NCBI GenBank assembly: GCA_007135645.1
Contig: SLIL01000148.1
Coordinates: 1-32,448 of the forward strand
DNA length: 32,448 bases
From: Bacteroidales bacterium
Lineage (GTDB): Bacteria; Bacteroidota; Bacteroidia; Bacteroidales; UBA7960
Reading direction: 5' to 3'
In this document: piece by piece, positions 10,788 through 17,930 of the stretch
Position numbering within the stretch: position 1 is the first letter of the stretch
Layout of the letters: each line of letters opens with the position of its first letter
Notes under the pieces: model-generated
Databases searched by the model: none
What the model was told of the DNA's origin: nothing
The model's input: only the letters and a program-made list of their open reading frames with translations
Program-made: the position numbers and the translations under genes

Positions 10788-11366
10788 ATGATTGAATTTT
10801 TAAAGAAAATCGACCTGGAAGTTTTTCTGTTCCTTAATGGACTGAATGCCCCATGGCTTGATCCGGTGATGTATTATATCAGTGCAAAATTTTTCTGGAT
10901 CCCATTTTATGCATTATTATTGTATTTCTGCTACAAATATTATGGCTGGCGGTCGCTACTCATAATCATGTTGCTGGTTGCGTTGATGATCACCTTTACA
11001 GACCAGTTTACCGGGTTTATGAAAGATTATTTTCAACGGTACCGTCCATCGCGCGATGAAAACCTTGAAGGGCTGGTGCATACTGTTTATGGAAGAAGGG
11101 GAGGGCGCTACGGATTTGTTTCTGCCCATGCTGCCAATTCATTTGCACTGGCAGTTTTCATGATCCACCTGCTCAGGGATAAATTAAAGTATATTGCACC
11201 GGTAATGATCACCTGGGCATCATTAAAAGCTTATAGCCGCATTTATCTTGGGGTGCATTACCCGGGCGATATCATTGTGGGCACATTGATTGGAATACTG
11301 GCAGCATTACTCATTATTGAGCTGTGGAAATATATAAACAGAAAACTCCTGGTAAAGAAAGTGTAA
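10788..11366 (+). CDS. PAP2-family membrane phosphatase
   Basis: This 192-residue integral membrane protein has about five hydrophobic segments and the three PAP2 signatures. These are K79-x6-R86-P87, SAH at 112-114 (the usual SGH with Gly replaced by Ala) and S150-R151-x5-H157-x3-D161. The catalytic residues are therefore H114, H157 and D161. Such enzymes dephosphorylate lipid phosphates such as undecaprenyl pyrophosphate, phosphatidate or phosphatidylglycerophosphate at the periplasmic face of the inner membrane, and the substrate cannot be decided here. It follows obg by 32 nt and converges on the flavin-binding protein gene, 46 nt away. Confidence 0.9.
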   Translation: MIEFLKKIDLEVFLFLNGLNAPWLDPVMYYISAKFFWIPFYALLLYFCYKYYGWRSLLIIMLLVALMITFTDQFTGFMKDYFQRYRPSRDENLEGLVHTVYGRRGGRYGFVSAHAANSFALAVFMIHLLRDKLKYIAPVMITWASLKAYSRIYLGVHYPGDIIVGTLIGILAALLIIELWKYINRKLLVKKV

Positions 11367-11412
11367 TGTCCTGATTTTTTGCCCTGATAACTAATTTGGT
11401 CTCGGCAAAGGA

Positions 11413-11874
11413 TCAATAATTGGAGATCTTGGTTTCAATTTTCTCCGGATTTACTTTGAAAATTACCACGTTATTCACAGCCGGGGCATTGTAGTCAAAC
11501 TCTTTGCCGGTATATTTCCGCATGATAATATTGAGAATTCTAACCTTTTCATCAAAATCTTCAATGAACTCAACCTTGCCAAAAGCCAGCACGCTTCGGT
11601 AGCGCATGCCATAGCTGCAGGCCACGGGCTCATTGCGGTGAAACAGCTCGTGGTCGGTGCTGAAACTTATACAAACATGGGGGTTGTTTTTCAGTACATC
11701 CAGTTTTTTGCCTCCGGGGCCCGAGTGCAGATATATGGTCTGATCTTCGTATCCAAAATTAAAGGGCAACACATAGGGCTTGTTTTCCAGGTCGGTCATC
11801 CCCACAAAGCAAGCCTCACATTTGTCGATTACCTGCTTTGCATTTTCATGATCAAGATAGAGGGTATTTGCCAT
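11413..11874 (-). CDS. PNPOx-like flavin-binding protein (Nim-related)
   Basis: This 153-residue protein has the split beta-barrel of the pyridoxamine 5'-phosphate oxidase superfamily. Residues ~18-104 hold the FMN-binding strands (CFVGMTD, YVLPFNFGYEDQTIYLHSGPGGKKLDVLK broken here for brevity at 34-62, and SVLAFGKVEFI at 94-104). It resembles the flavin-nucleotide-binding proteins related to NimA, some of which reduce nitro groups. Whether this one confers 5-nitroimidazole tolerance cannot be judged from sequence. The cytoplasmic location is inferred from the lack of any signal. A -7 box is present on the minus strand at 11900-11907, about 25 nt before the ATG. The divergent neighbour is the ParA gene. 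Confidence 0.82.
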   Translation of the reverse strand: MANTLYLDHENAKQVIDKCEACFVGMTDLENKPYVLPFNFGYEDQTIYLHSGPGGKKLDVLKNNPHVCISFSTDHELFHRNEPVACSYGMRYRSVLAFGKVEFIEDFDEKVRILNIIMRKYTGKEFDYNAPAVNNVVIFKVNPEKIETKISNY

Positions 11875-11899
11875 GGCTGTTCTGTTTTAAGTTGATGAA

Positions 11900-11907
11900 C
11901 AAAACTA
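11900..11907 (-). promoter_or_regulatory. Possible -7 box for the flavin-binding protein gene
   Basis: The minus strand reads TAGTTTTG here, a full match to TAnnTTTG, placing the transcript start near 11893 with a leader of about 20 nt. The -33 position has only a TTA, so the call is moderate. Confidence 0.45.
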
Positions 11908-12044
11908 AGTATTTTCAGGCACTTAATGAAACCTCAAGAGCAAGTATCAGGTGCAATATCGGGTTTTTTGAAAAAATTCTGCTTTCATCCCGAAAAAACC
12001 ATTATTATTGCAGTTTGATGGATGTTTTTAACAAAAGTTTCACT

Positions 12045-12797
12045 ATGGGAAAAGTAATTGCTATCAGTAACCACAAGGGAGGCGTAGGAAAAACCACTTC
12101 CGCGATCAATATCGGTGCAGGGCTTGCCCTTAAAGGGAAAAAAGTATTGTTGATTGATCTTGACCCACAGGCCAACATGACCCAAAGCCTTGGATTGAAT
12201 GAACCTGATACAGGTATCTATGAATATCTCAAAGGTGAGCAATCCATCTCAAGTGTAAAAATCCAAAAGAATCTTTTCCTTATCCCTTCCACATCAGGCC
12301 TTGGAGGTGCTGAGCTGGAGCTTGCTTCAGAAGCCGGAAGGGAGTTTATTCTCAAGGAACTCCTTGAAGAAGAAAAAGAGAAGTATGATTATGTTTTTAT
12401 TGATTGCCCGCCTTCACTGGGGTTGCTTACCATCAATGCTTTTACTGCAGCCCAGGAGATCTATATTCCCATGCAGGCCCAGTTTCTTGCTTTGCAGGGA
12501 ATTGGCAAACTGCTTGGACTTGTTGATAAAATCAAAAAACGACTGAATCCTCAACTGGAAATAACAGGCATTTTTATTACCCAGTTTGACAGGAGAAAAG
12601 TACTCAACCGGTATGTTATGGATACCCTTGAATCGCACTTTGGTGATAAGGTTTTTGCTACGCGTATCCGCAATAATGTGGCCCTGGCAGAGGCACCCAA
12701 TGAGGGCTGCGATATTTTCAGTTATCAGAAATCAAGCAATGGAGCCTTTGATTATGGGCAGCTTGTGAAGGAAATCATAAAAAGAAACGCATCATAG
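12045..12797 (+). CDS. parA: ParA/Soj-type ATPase
   Basis: This 250-residue protein is a ParA-family partition ATPase. The deviant Walker A is KGGVGKTT (11-18) with the signature Lys K11 and K16. Walker A' is LLIDLDPQAN (35-44) and Walker B lies in YVFIDCPPSLG. It has no N-terminal DNA-binding domain, so it is of the short chromosomal Soj type. I chose ATG 12045 because Bacteroidetes ParA proteins begin with this MGKVIAI segment. The open frame extends upstream to 11838, but those 69 residues have no family similarity and overlap the divergent gene. No parB follows: a convergent kinase gene ends 40 nt downstream. It could be the main chromosome-segregation ParA with parB elsewhere, or a ParA-like protein that positions another cargo. 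Confidence 0.9.
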   Translation: MGKVIAISNHKGGVGKTTSAINIGAGLALKGKKVLLIDLDPQANMTQSLGLNEPDTGIYEYLKGEQSISSVKIQKNLFLIPSTSGLGGAELELASEAGREFILKELLEEEKEKYDYVFIDCPPSLGLLTINAFTAAQEIYIPMQAQFLALQGIGKLLGLVDKIKKRLNPQLEITGIFITQFDRRKVLNRYVMDTLESHFGDKVFATRIRNNVALAEAPNEGCDIFSYQKSSNGAFDYGQLVKEIIKRNAS

Positions 12798-12837
12798 CCA
12801 ACCCGGAGAGGGATTCTTAACGGACATTCATAAAAGA

Positions 12838-14913
12838 CTAATTCCTGGCAGGCTTTTTTACAAACCCTGTCTCATGCAACTCTGAAAAGAGCTTTTTCAT
12901 GGTTAATGGTTTGGTAATATAACCATCAAACCCTTCATTGAGATATTTCTCCTTATCGCCAGTCATGGCATTGGCAGTAATGGCAATAATGGGGGGCAGG
13001 TTCTGGTATTTTTTTCTCAGTTCTTTCATGGCTGTTACTCCATCCATTACGGGCATCATAATGTCCATGAGGATCATTTCATGTTTTTCGGGGTCAAAAC
13101 TTTCCAGTGCCTCTTTGCCATTGATCGCAGTATCAATTTTACACTTTGCCGATTCCAGCATCAGTGTGATCACCTTCAGGTTTACTGATTTATCATCCAC
13201 CAGGAGAATGTTCATATCCAGGGGCAAGTGCTCAGGATTTTTTATTTCTTCCTTTGTCTGATCTGGGATCCGGGGTGCTTTGGAAGTAAATGTAAACCAG
13301 AATTTGCTGCCTGTTCTCTGTTCACTTTCCACACCAATCTCACCTTCCATTAAAGTAACCAGCTGCTTGCAGATAAACAATCCCAGGCCTGATCCATCAG
13401 CTGGTCTTGACAAAGAAGAGTCAAGCTGCTGAAATTTCTGAAACAACTTTGGCATGTCCTCTTCTCCAATCCCGATCCCGGTATCCTTTACCGATATTCT
13501 GTAACGGTTTTTTACAGCGTTTTCAACCTCTACATGGATTGATATGGTGCCATTTTCTGTGAATTTCACTGCATTGTTTACCAGGTTCATGATTACCTGC
13601 TCCAGGCGCATCTTGTCTGCAAAAACCCATTCGGGTACATCATTACTGATGCTGATAAGGATCTGATTATTTTTCTGCAAAACTCCTGGTTGAGAAAGGG
13701 CTTTGATGTTTTCGATAACTTCCTTTATTCTTATCTTTTCAGTCTTCAACTCCAGTTTTCCTGCTTCAATCTTGGAAATATCCAGGATATCATTGATAAG
13801 GGTTAAAAGGATCTTTGATGAATCGGTAATTACCCTCAAATACTCAGACTGCTGGGGAGAAAGGCCTGTTTTTGACAGGATCTCACTCATGCCCATGATG
13901 CCGGTAACAGGAGTTCTGATCTCATGGCTCATATTGGCCAGGAAAAGGTTTTTCGCTTCAGATGCCTTTTGTGCTATTTCGGCCTCATGCTTAAGTTGCA
14001 GCGCTTTTTTGTGTTCTGTAATATCCCTGTAAAGGCTTACCAGGTAATTCCTGCGTTTAATCTTTATGGGCTGGGAAGTAATGTCGAAATAGCGTATTTC
14101 GTTGTTGCTGCACCTCAACGGGATATCATCGGCAATGAGTCTGTCGCCAACGGATTCCTGCAGGATTTTTTTCATGGATTCCTGGTAATCTGCAGCAGGA
14201 ATAAGGTCGCTGAACCAAAAGTTACTGATATCTTTTTTTCTGTATCCAAGTATATCGCAGATCTTCTGGTTTACCATGAAAAAGCTGTGGTCTTTCCAGT
14301 CAGCTACAATGATTCCGTCGCTGGCCTTTTCAAAAATAGTTTCGAAGCGTTGTTTTACTTCGTTAACCTCTTTGTGGGCCTCAGATAATTCAATGTTAAC
14401 AGTGTGCAATTCCATTGTTCGTTGTTTTACAAGTTCCTTAAGTGCCTTATTTCGCTCTTCGATTTCTGATAGCGGAAATGATTCACCTTTCTTCAGCTCA
14501 GGCTCACCCTTCGAAAGGTGTATATGCCGGATCTGCCATTTCTCCGATACCTGCTCCCATATCATTGAAAAGCGATACCCTTTCATGGAAACCGGCATTT
14601 CATTTATAGTTGCATCGATATCGCAAATTGAAATAATTAATCCAAGATTTTTACTTAAAGGAATAACCTGTAAATTCAATTCTTTATAATCCAATGGATC
14701 AGGACATTGCTCCATGTCCCGTTTGAAGATGGTAATTACATCGGTATGGCTGAGGGTCAGCTCATCCTCTCCTGATCCGATGTTGGTGATCTCAGGAGAA
14801 AAAAGCGTCAGCAGTGCCTCTATATCACGCTTTTTGGCGTAGTATTCAATGAACAGCTGGTAAGACTTTTGTAATGCTTGTGCTATTTCATCATGGTTGA
14901 AATCCTGAAGCAT
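12838..14913 (-). CDS. Hybrid histidine kinase with N-terminal NTF2/SnoaL-like domain
   Basis: This 691-residue soluble protein has five parts. Residues ~8-135 resemble an NTF2/SnoaL-like fold (helical start YYAKKRDIEALLTLFSPEI, then strands ending in WQIRHIHLSKG). A coiled coil spans ~145-190 and a PAS domain ~188-300. The HisKA/HATPase core runs ~320-545, with H330 in NMSHEIRTP, the N-box N446, DTGIGI at 477-482 and GSGLGL at 507-512. The receiver domain is at ~567-685 with acidic pair D573-D574, phospho-acceptor D617, T647 and K668. There are no membrane segments, so it senses a cytoplasmic signal or acts with a membrane partner. It lacks an HPt domain. It is paralogous in its core and receiver to the kinase at 20318-22780. 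No DNA-binding regulator is adjacent, so the output is unknown. Confidence 0.92.
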   Translation of the reverse strand: MLQDFNHDEIAQALQKSYQLFIEYYAKKRDIEALLTLFSPEITNIGSGEDELTLSHTDVITIFKRDMEQCPDPLDYKELNLQVIPLSKNLGLIISICDIDATINEMPVSMKGYRFSMIWEQVSEKWQIRHIHLSKGEPELKKGESFPLSEIEERNKALKELVKQRTMELHTVNIELSEAHKEVNEVKQRFETIFEKASDGIIVADWKDHSFFMVNQKICDILGYRKKDISNFWFSDLIPAADYQESMKKILQESVGDRLIADDIPLRCSNNEIRYFDITSQPIKIKRRNYLVSLYRDITEHKKALQLKHEAEIAQKASEAKNLFLANMSHEIRTPVTGIMGMSEILSKTGLSPQQSEYLRVITDSSKILLTLINDILDISKIEAGKLELKTEKIRIKEVIENIKALSQPGVLQKNNQILISISNDVPEWVFADKMRLEQVIMNLVNNAVKFTENGTISIHVEVENAVKNRYRISVKDTGIGIGEEDMPKLFQKFQQLDSSLSRPADGSGLGLFICKQLVTLMEGEIGVESEQRTGSKFWFTFTSKAPRIPDQTKEEIKNPEHLPLDMNILLVDDKSVNLKVITLMLESAKCKIDTAINGKEALESFDPEKHEMILMDIMMPVMDGVTAMKELRKKYQNLPPIIAITANAMTGDKEKYLNEGFDGYITKPLTMKKLFSELHETGFVKKPARN

Positions 14914-15300
14914 GGTAAAATCAATGTGTGTAACTTATAGATTCTCGTTGTGGTTTTTACCGGGTATATCTTTGTCTCTTCGCATAAAATATATCAACCT
15001 GCAATATTAATGTTTTTTTTAAAATTATGTTCACATTAGGCTGAAAATAATCTGTTAAAAATGAGCATGTTTTATGCAAGTTGCAGATATTCAGTTTTTA
15101 AATCCGAAGCTTACTTTTTTCAGCTTCAGATATGGCAATATTCAATCACTGTACTTTTCTTAATTTTGATGCAATGAATGAATGATTCCAGGTTAATTCA
15201 GATAATCAGGTATCAAACCCTGCCGCTGTGCGGAATTATTATCTGGTCGGACTGCACTGATTTTATTATAACTTTACAAGTTAATCAATGAATATGATCT
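14914..15300. other. 387-nt intergenic region between divergent genes
   Basis: This gap separates the NTF2-kinase gene (minus) from the T9SS-exported protein gene (plus). I see no convincing gene in it. A 38-codon frame at 15061-15177 has no ribosome site or recognisable product. A 6-bp hairpin (GAAGCT 15106-15111, AGCTTC 15122-15127) is present. TAATTTTG at 15161-15168 matches the -7 box and could drive the plus-strand gene with a ~125-nt leader. TATCTTTG at 14967-14974 has a TTG only 16 nt upstream, slightly too close. Confidence 0.5.
15161..15168 (+). promoter_or_regulatory. Possible -7 box for the T9SS-exported protein gene
   Basis: TAATTTTG matches TAnnTTTG. The -33 region has only TTC at 15141-15143 with a 17-nt spacer, so this is a tentative call. 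The transcript would carry a leader of about 125 nt. Confidence 0.35.
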
Positions 15301-17877
15301 ATGAATAAAAGCTACTTTGTGCCTGGAAAAACCAGTCTGCTTTTTTATGCCTTAAGTCTGATATTGTTTTTGCAGGCTTATGGTTCAGAATATCAGCCTG
15401 TACCTTTCAGTGTAAACGAAACGCATCTTACCATCTGGAACGGAAGGGAGTATGAACCCTTTTTTTTAAAGGGTATGAATATGGGGGTTGCTGTGCCGGG
15501 AAAATTCCCTGGTGAGCTTGATGTAACCCGCGAACAATATGGACGATGGTTTCAGATGATCAAGGATGCAGGATTCAATTCTATTCGTTTGTATACACTT
15601 CATTATCCTCATTTTTATGAAGTGCTTGATTCTTTTAACCTTGCCAATCCCAACAATCCATTGTTTTTCTTCCAGGGAGTGTGGCTGGAAGAGGAACTTG
15701 AGGGATACAATGAAGATTTGTATTTTCTTACGGATTTTTTTCTCAATGAGATAGAAGAGAATGTGGATTGCGTGCATGGAAACAGATATATTGAACCCAG
15801 ATTAGGTAAGGCATGGGGGCACTACACGGTGGATGTGTCAAGGTGGAATATGGGCTACATCATTGGGCGTGAGGTACATCCGGGAGAGGTGTTGTATACC
15901 AACTATCTGCATCATGAAGATACTTCTTTTCAAGGTTCTCACTTCGCCATAGAAGATGTTGAGCCTACGGAAGCATGGGTTACAGCCAAGCTGGATCACC
16001 TGGTGGATTATGAATATTCAAATTACGGCACCCAACGACCGGTTAGTTTTTCAAGCTGGCCTACCCAGGATCCCCTTGATCATCCCGAAGAGTGGAATCC
16101 CTGGGAAAACATGACTTCCATAGACTTAAGTACGATTATTTTTGTGGATGCACCTGCCGGGTATTTTGCAAGTTATCATGCCTATCCCTATTATCCCGAT
16201 TATATCAATTATGATCCCAATTATGTTCCTTTCTATGATAACTACGGACCCAATAGCTACCTGGGTTATCTCACCTACATGAAAGAATATTATCACCGTT
16301 TTCCTTTGATAATTGCTGAGTATGGGGTGCCCTCCAGCTGGGGAATTGCCCATTATTCAACCAGTGGTATGCATCATGGTGGATTTGATGATTACGAACA
16401 GGGCGAAAACAACATCCGTTTGCTTAAAACCATCGAGGCGGCCGGTTGTGGGGGAGGGATCCAGTTTGCATGGATGGACGAGTGGTTCAAGCGAACCTGG
16501 GTAACCGACCACATTGATTACCTGATGGATCGCAGAGTGCTGTGGCATAATATTACTGCAGCAGAGCAGAATTTTGGCCTGATAAGTTTTCAAAGGCCCC
16601 TCGAAATGCAGCTATGGGAAGAGTTTGGTGATGATGCCCACATACAGCGCATTGAGGCTGCCGCCGATTACGATTTTCTGCATTTAAGGCTTGACTTGAA
16701 ACAGATGCTCAGTAATCCTGACGAGATGTGGATATCCCTGGATACCTACTATGCCGACCTGGGAGAATCCATTTTACCCTCAGGCGATACGGTAGCCAAC
16801 AGGGCTGAGTTTGCCCTGCATCTTACCAATTATTCTGCAAAGCTCTATGTCACCCAGGCCTATGATCTTTATGGGATATTTCACGGTATTTCCGAGCCCG
16901 AACAGCTATACCGCTCAGTTGTTTCTGACGGTGCACCCTGGGAAATTGTACGATGGAAAGTAAATGAGTTTGATCAGGATGTTCAGTTTATCGGCAATCT
17001 GAAAGTCAATTTTGGGTTCCTTCCCCAGTCGTCCAGAGATGCAGTAACCATTTTTACTGATCATATTCATATCAGGATACCATGGTCGCTCATCCATTTT
17101 GTTGATCCCAGCGAATATGTCGTTTTTCATAATTACCGGGATGTTCCTGGCTGGCAGGATACCATCTCTGACGGTATATCAGTTTCGGTTTTTTATAAGG
17201 ATGAAGAGTTTACCCCCCAGGAAAGGTTTTTGTGGGAACCATGGAATACTGCCCTGGATGTGGAAGAAGTGATTAAAGGATCTTACTGGGTTATGAAGGA
17301 TCGTCTTCATGAATTCAACAACAGGGCCATCGCAGTTTGCGATACTTTTTACCTGGAAATCGACGGGCAACCGGCAAAGGTAAATGCTATTGATGGGGTA
17401 CTGGCCAACGATTTTGACCTGGATGGCAATTTTATGCAGGCGCTTATTCTCGAACCTCCCAAATACGGGGTTGTACATCTTGCCCTCGATGGCTCTTTTG
17501 TTTATACCCCCTTTGAGCCTGCAAACTGGCAAGACTCATTCAGGTATGTGGTATTTGACGGGTTTAGTCTCTCAGAACCCGCCAATGTGAAGCTATATAT
17601 TGGTGTGGGTACTTATGTAGCAGAAGAGCATCAAATGGTCCAGTCAGAGAATGTGTCGGTTTATCCCAACCCGGCTACAGATCATGTATATTTGAGAAGC
17701 ACTGATACTCCGATACTGAATATAGCTCTTTATGATATAAATGGGCGTTATCTGGGAGAGCAACCTGTTGGCAGCCAATTACACACATTTAGTCTCGCCG
17801 GATTGAAGCCGGGGATCTATCTGTTAAAGATCGAGACATTAAAAGACAAATTTGTGAGAAAGGTGCAGGTGTATTAA
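15301..17877 (+). CDS. T9SS-exported glycoside-hydrolase-like protein
   Basis: This 858-residue protein has a signal peptide (hydrophobic 11-26, likely cut near AYGS-E30). Residues ~35-420 look like a clan GH-A (beta/alpha)8 barrel: GFNSIRLYTLH (91-101), GRE at 189-191 and IIAEYGVPSSWG (337-348). E191 and E340 are candidates for acid/base and nucleophile. Residues ~420-670 form a beta-rich region that may bind carbohydrate. An Ig/cadherin-like module lies at ~675-771 (GVLANDFDLDG and YTPFEP motifs). The last 72 residues (787-858, VYPNPATDHVYL to KVQVY) are a T9SS type A sorting domain, so the protein should be secreted or attached to the surface. I do not recognise a specific GH family, and the substrate is unknown. 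It converges on the PAS sensor gene. Confidence 0.82.
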   Translation: MNKSYFVPGKTSLLFYALSLILFLQAYGSEYQPVPFSVNETHLTIWNGREYEPFFLKGMNMGVAVPGKFPGELDVTREQYGRWFQMIKDAGFNSIRLYTLHYPHFYEVLDSFNLANPNNPLFFFQGVWLEEELEGYNEDLYFLTDFFLNEIEENVDCVHGNRYIEPRLGKAWGHYTVDVSRWNMGYIIGREVHPGEVLYTNYLHHEDTSFQGSHFAIEDVEPTEAWVTAKLDHLVDYEYSNYGTQRPVSFSSWPTQDPLDHPEEWNPWENMTSIDLSTIIFVDAPAGYFASYHAYPYYPDYINYDPNYVPFYDNYGPNSYLGYLTYMKEYYHRFPLIIAEYGVPSSWGIAHYSTSGMHHGGFDDYEQGENNIRLLKTIEAAGCGGGIQFAWMDEWFKRTWVTDHIDYLMDRRVLWHNITAAEQNFGLISFQRPLEMQLWEEFGDDAHIQRIEAAADYDFLHLRLDLKQMLSNPDEMWISLDTYYADLGESILPSGDTVANRAEFALHLTNYSAKLYVTQAYDLYGIFHGISEPEQLYRSVVSDGAPWEIVRWKVNEFDQDVQFIGNLKVNFGFLPQSSRDAVTIFTDHIHIRIPWSLIHFVDPSEYVVFHNYRDVPGWQDTISDGISVSVFYKDEEFTPQERFLWEPWNTALDVEEVIKGSYWVMKDRLHEFNNRAIAVCDTFYLEIDGQPAKVNAIDGVLANDFDLDGNFMQALILEPPKYGVVHLALDGSFVYTPFEPANWQDSFRYVVFDGFSLSEPANVKLYIGVGTYVAEEHQMVQSENVSVYPNPATDHVYLRSTDTPILNIALYDINGRYLGEQPVGSQLHTFSLAGLKPGIYLLKIETLKDKFVRKVQVY

Positions 17878-17930
17878 AAATTTCTATGCAAGGCTTCTAT
17901 TTTATCTCAGGTTTCTGATGCTCATGGGTC

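Noticed and set aside
11369-11412. A terminator between the PAP2 and flavin-binding protein genes
   Set aside because: Only a 6-bp TTTGCC/GGCAAA pairing with a loop of about 20 nt is visible, too weak to call.
11838-12044. Upstream extension of the ParA reading frame
   Set aside because: The extra 69 residues have no ParA similarity, overlap the divergent gene, and the family starts at the ATG at 12045.
15061-15177. A 38-codon open frame starting MSMFYASCRYS
   Set aside because: It has no ribosome site, no recognisable motif and no conserved context, and is probably chance.
17878-17930. A frameshifted kinase domain after the PAS sensor
   Set aside because: Only 53 nt separate the sensor stop from the next gene's end, with no HisKA or HATPase motif in any frame, so the lack of a kinase looks real.
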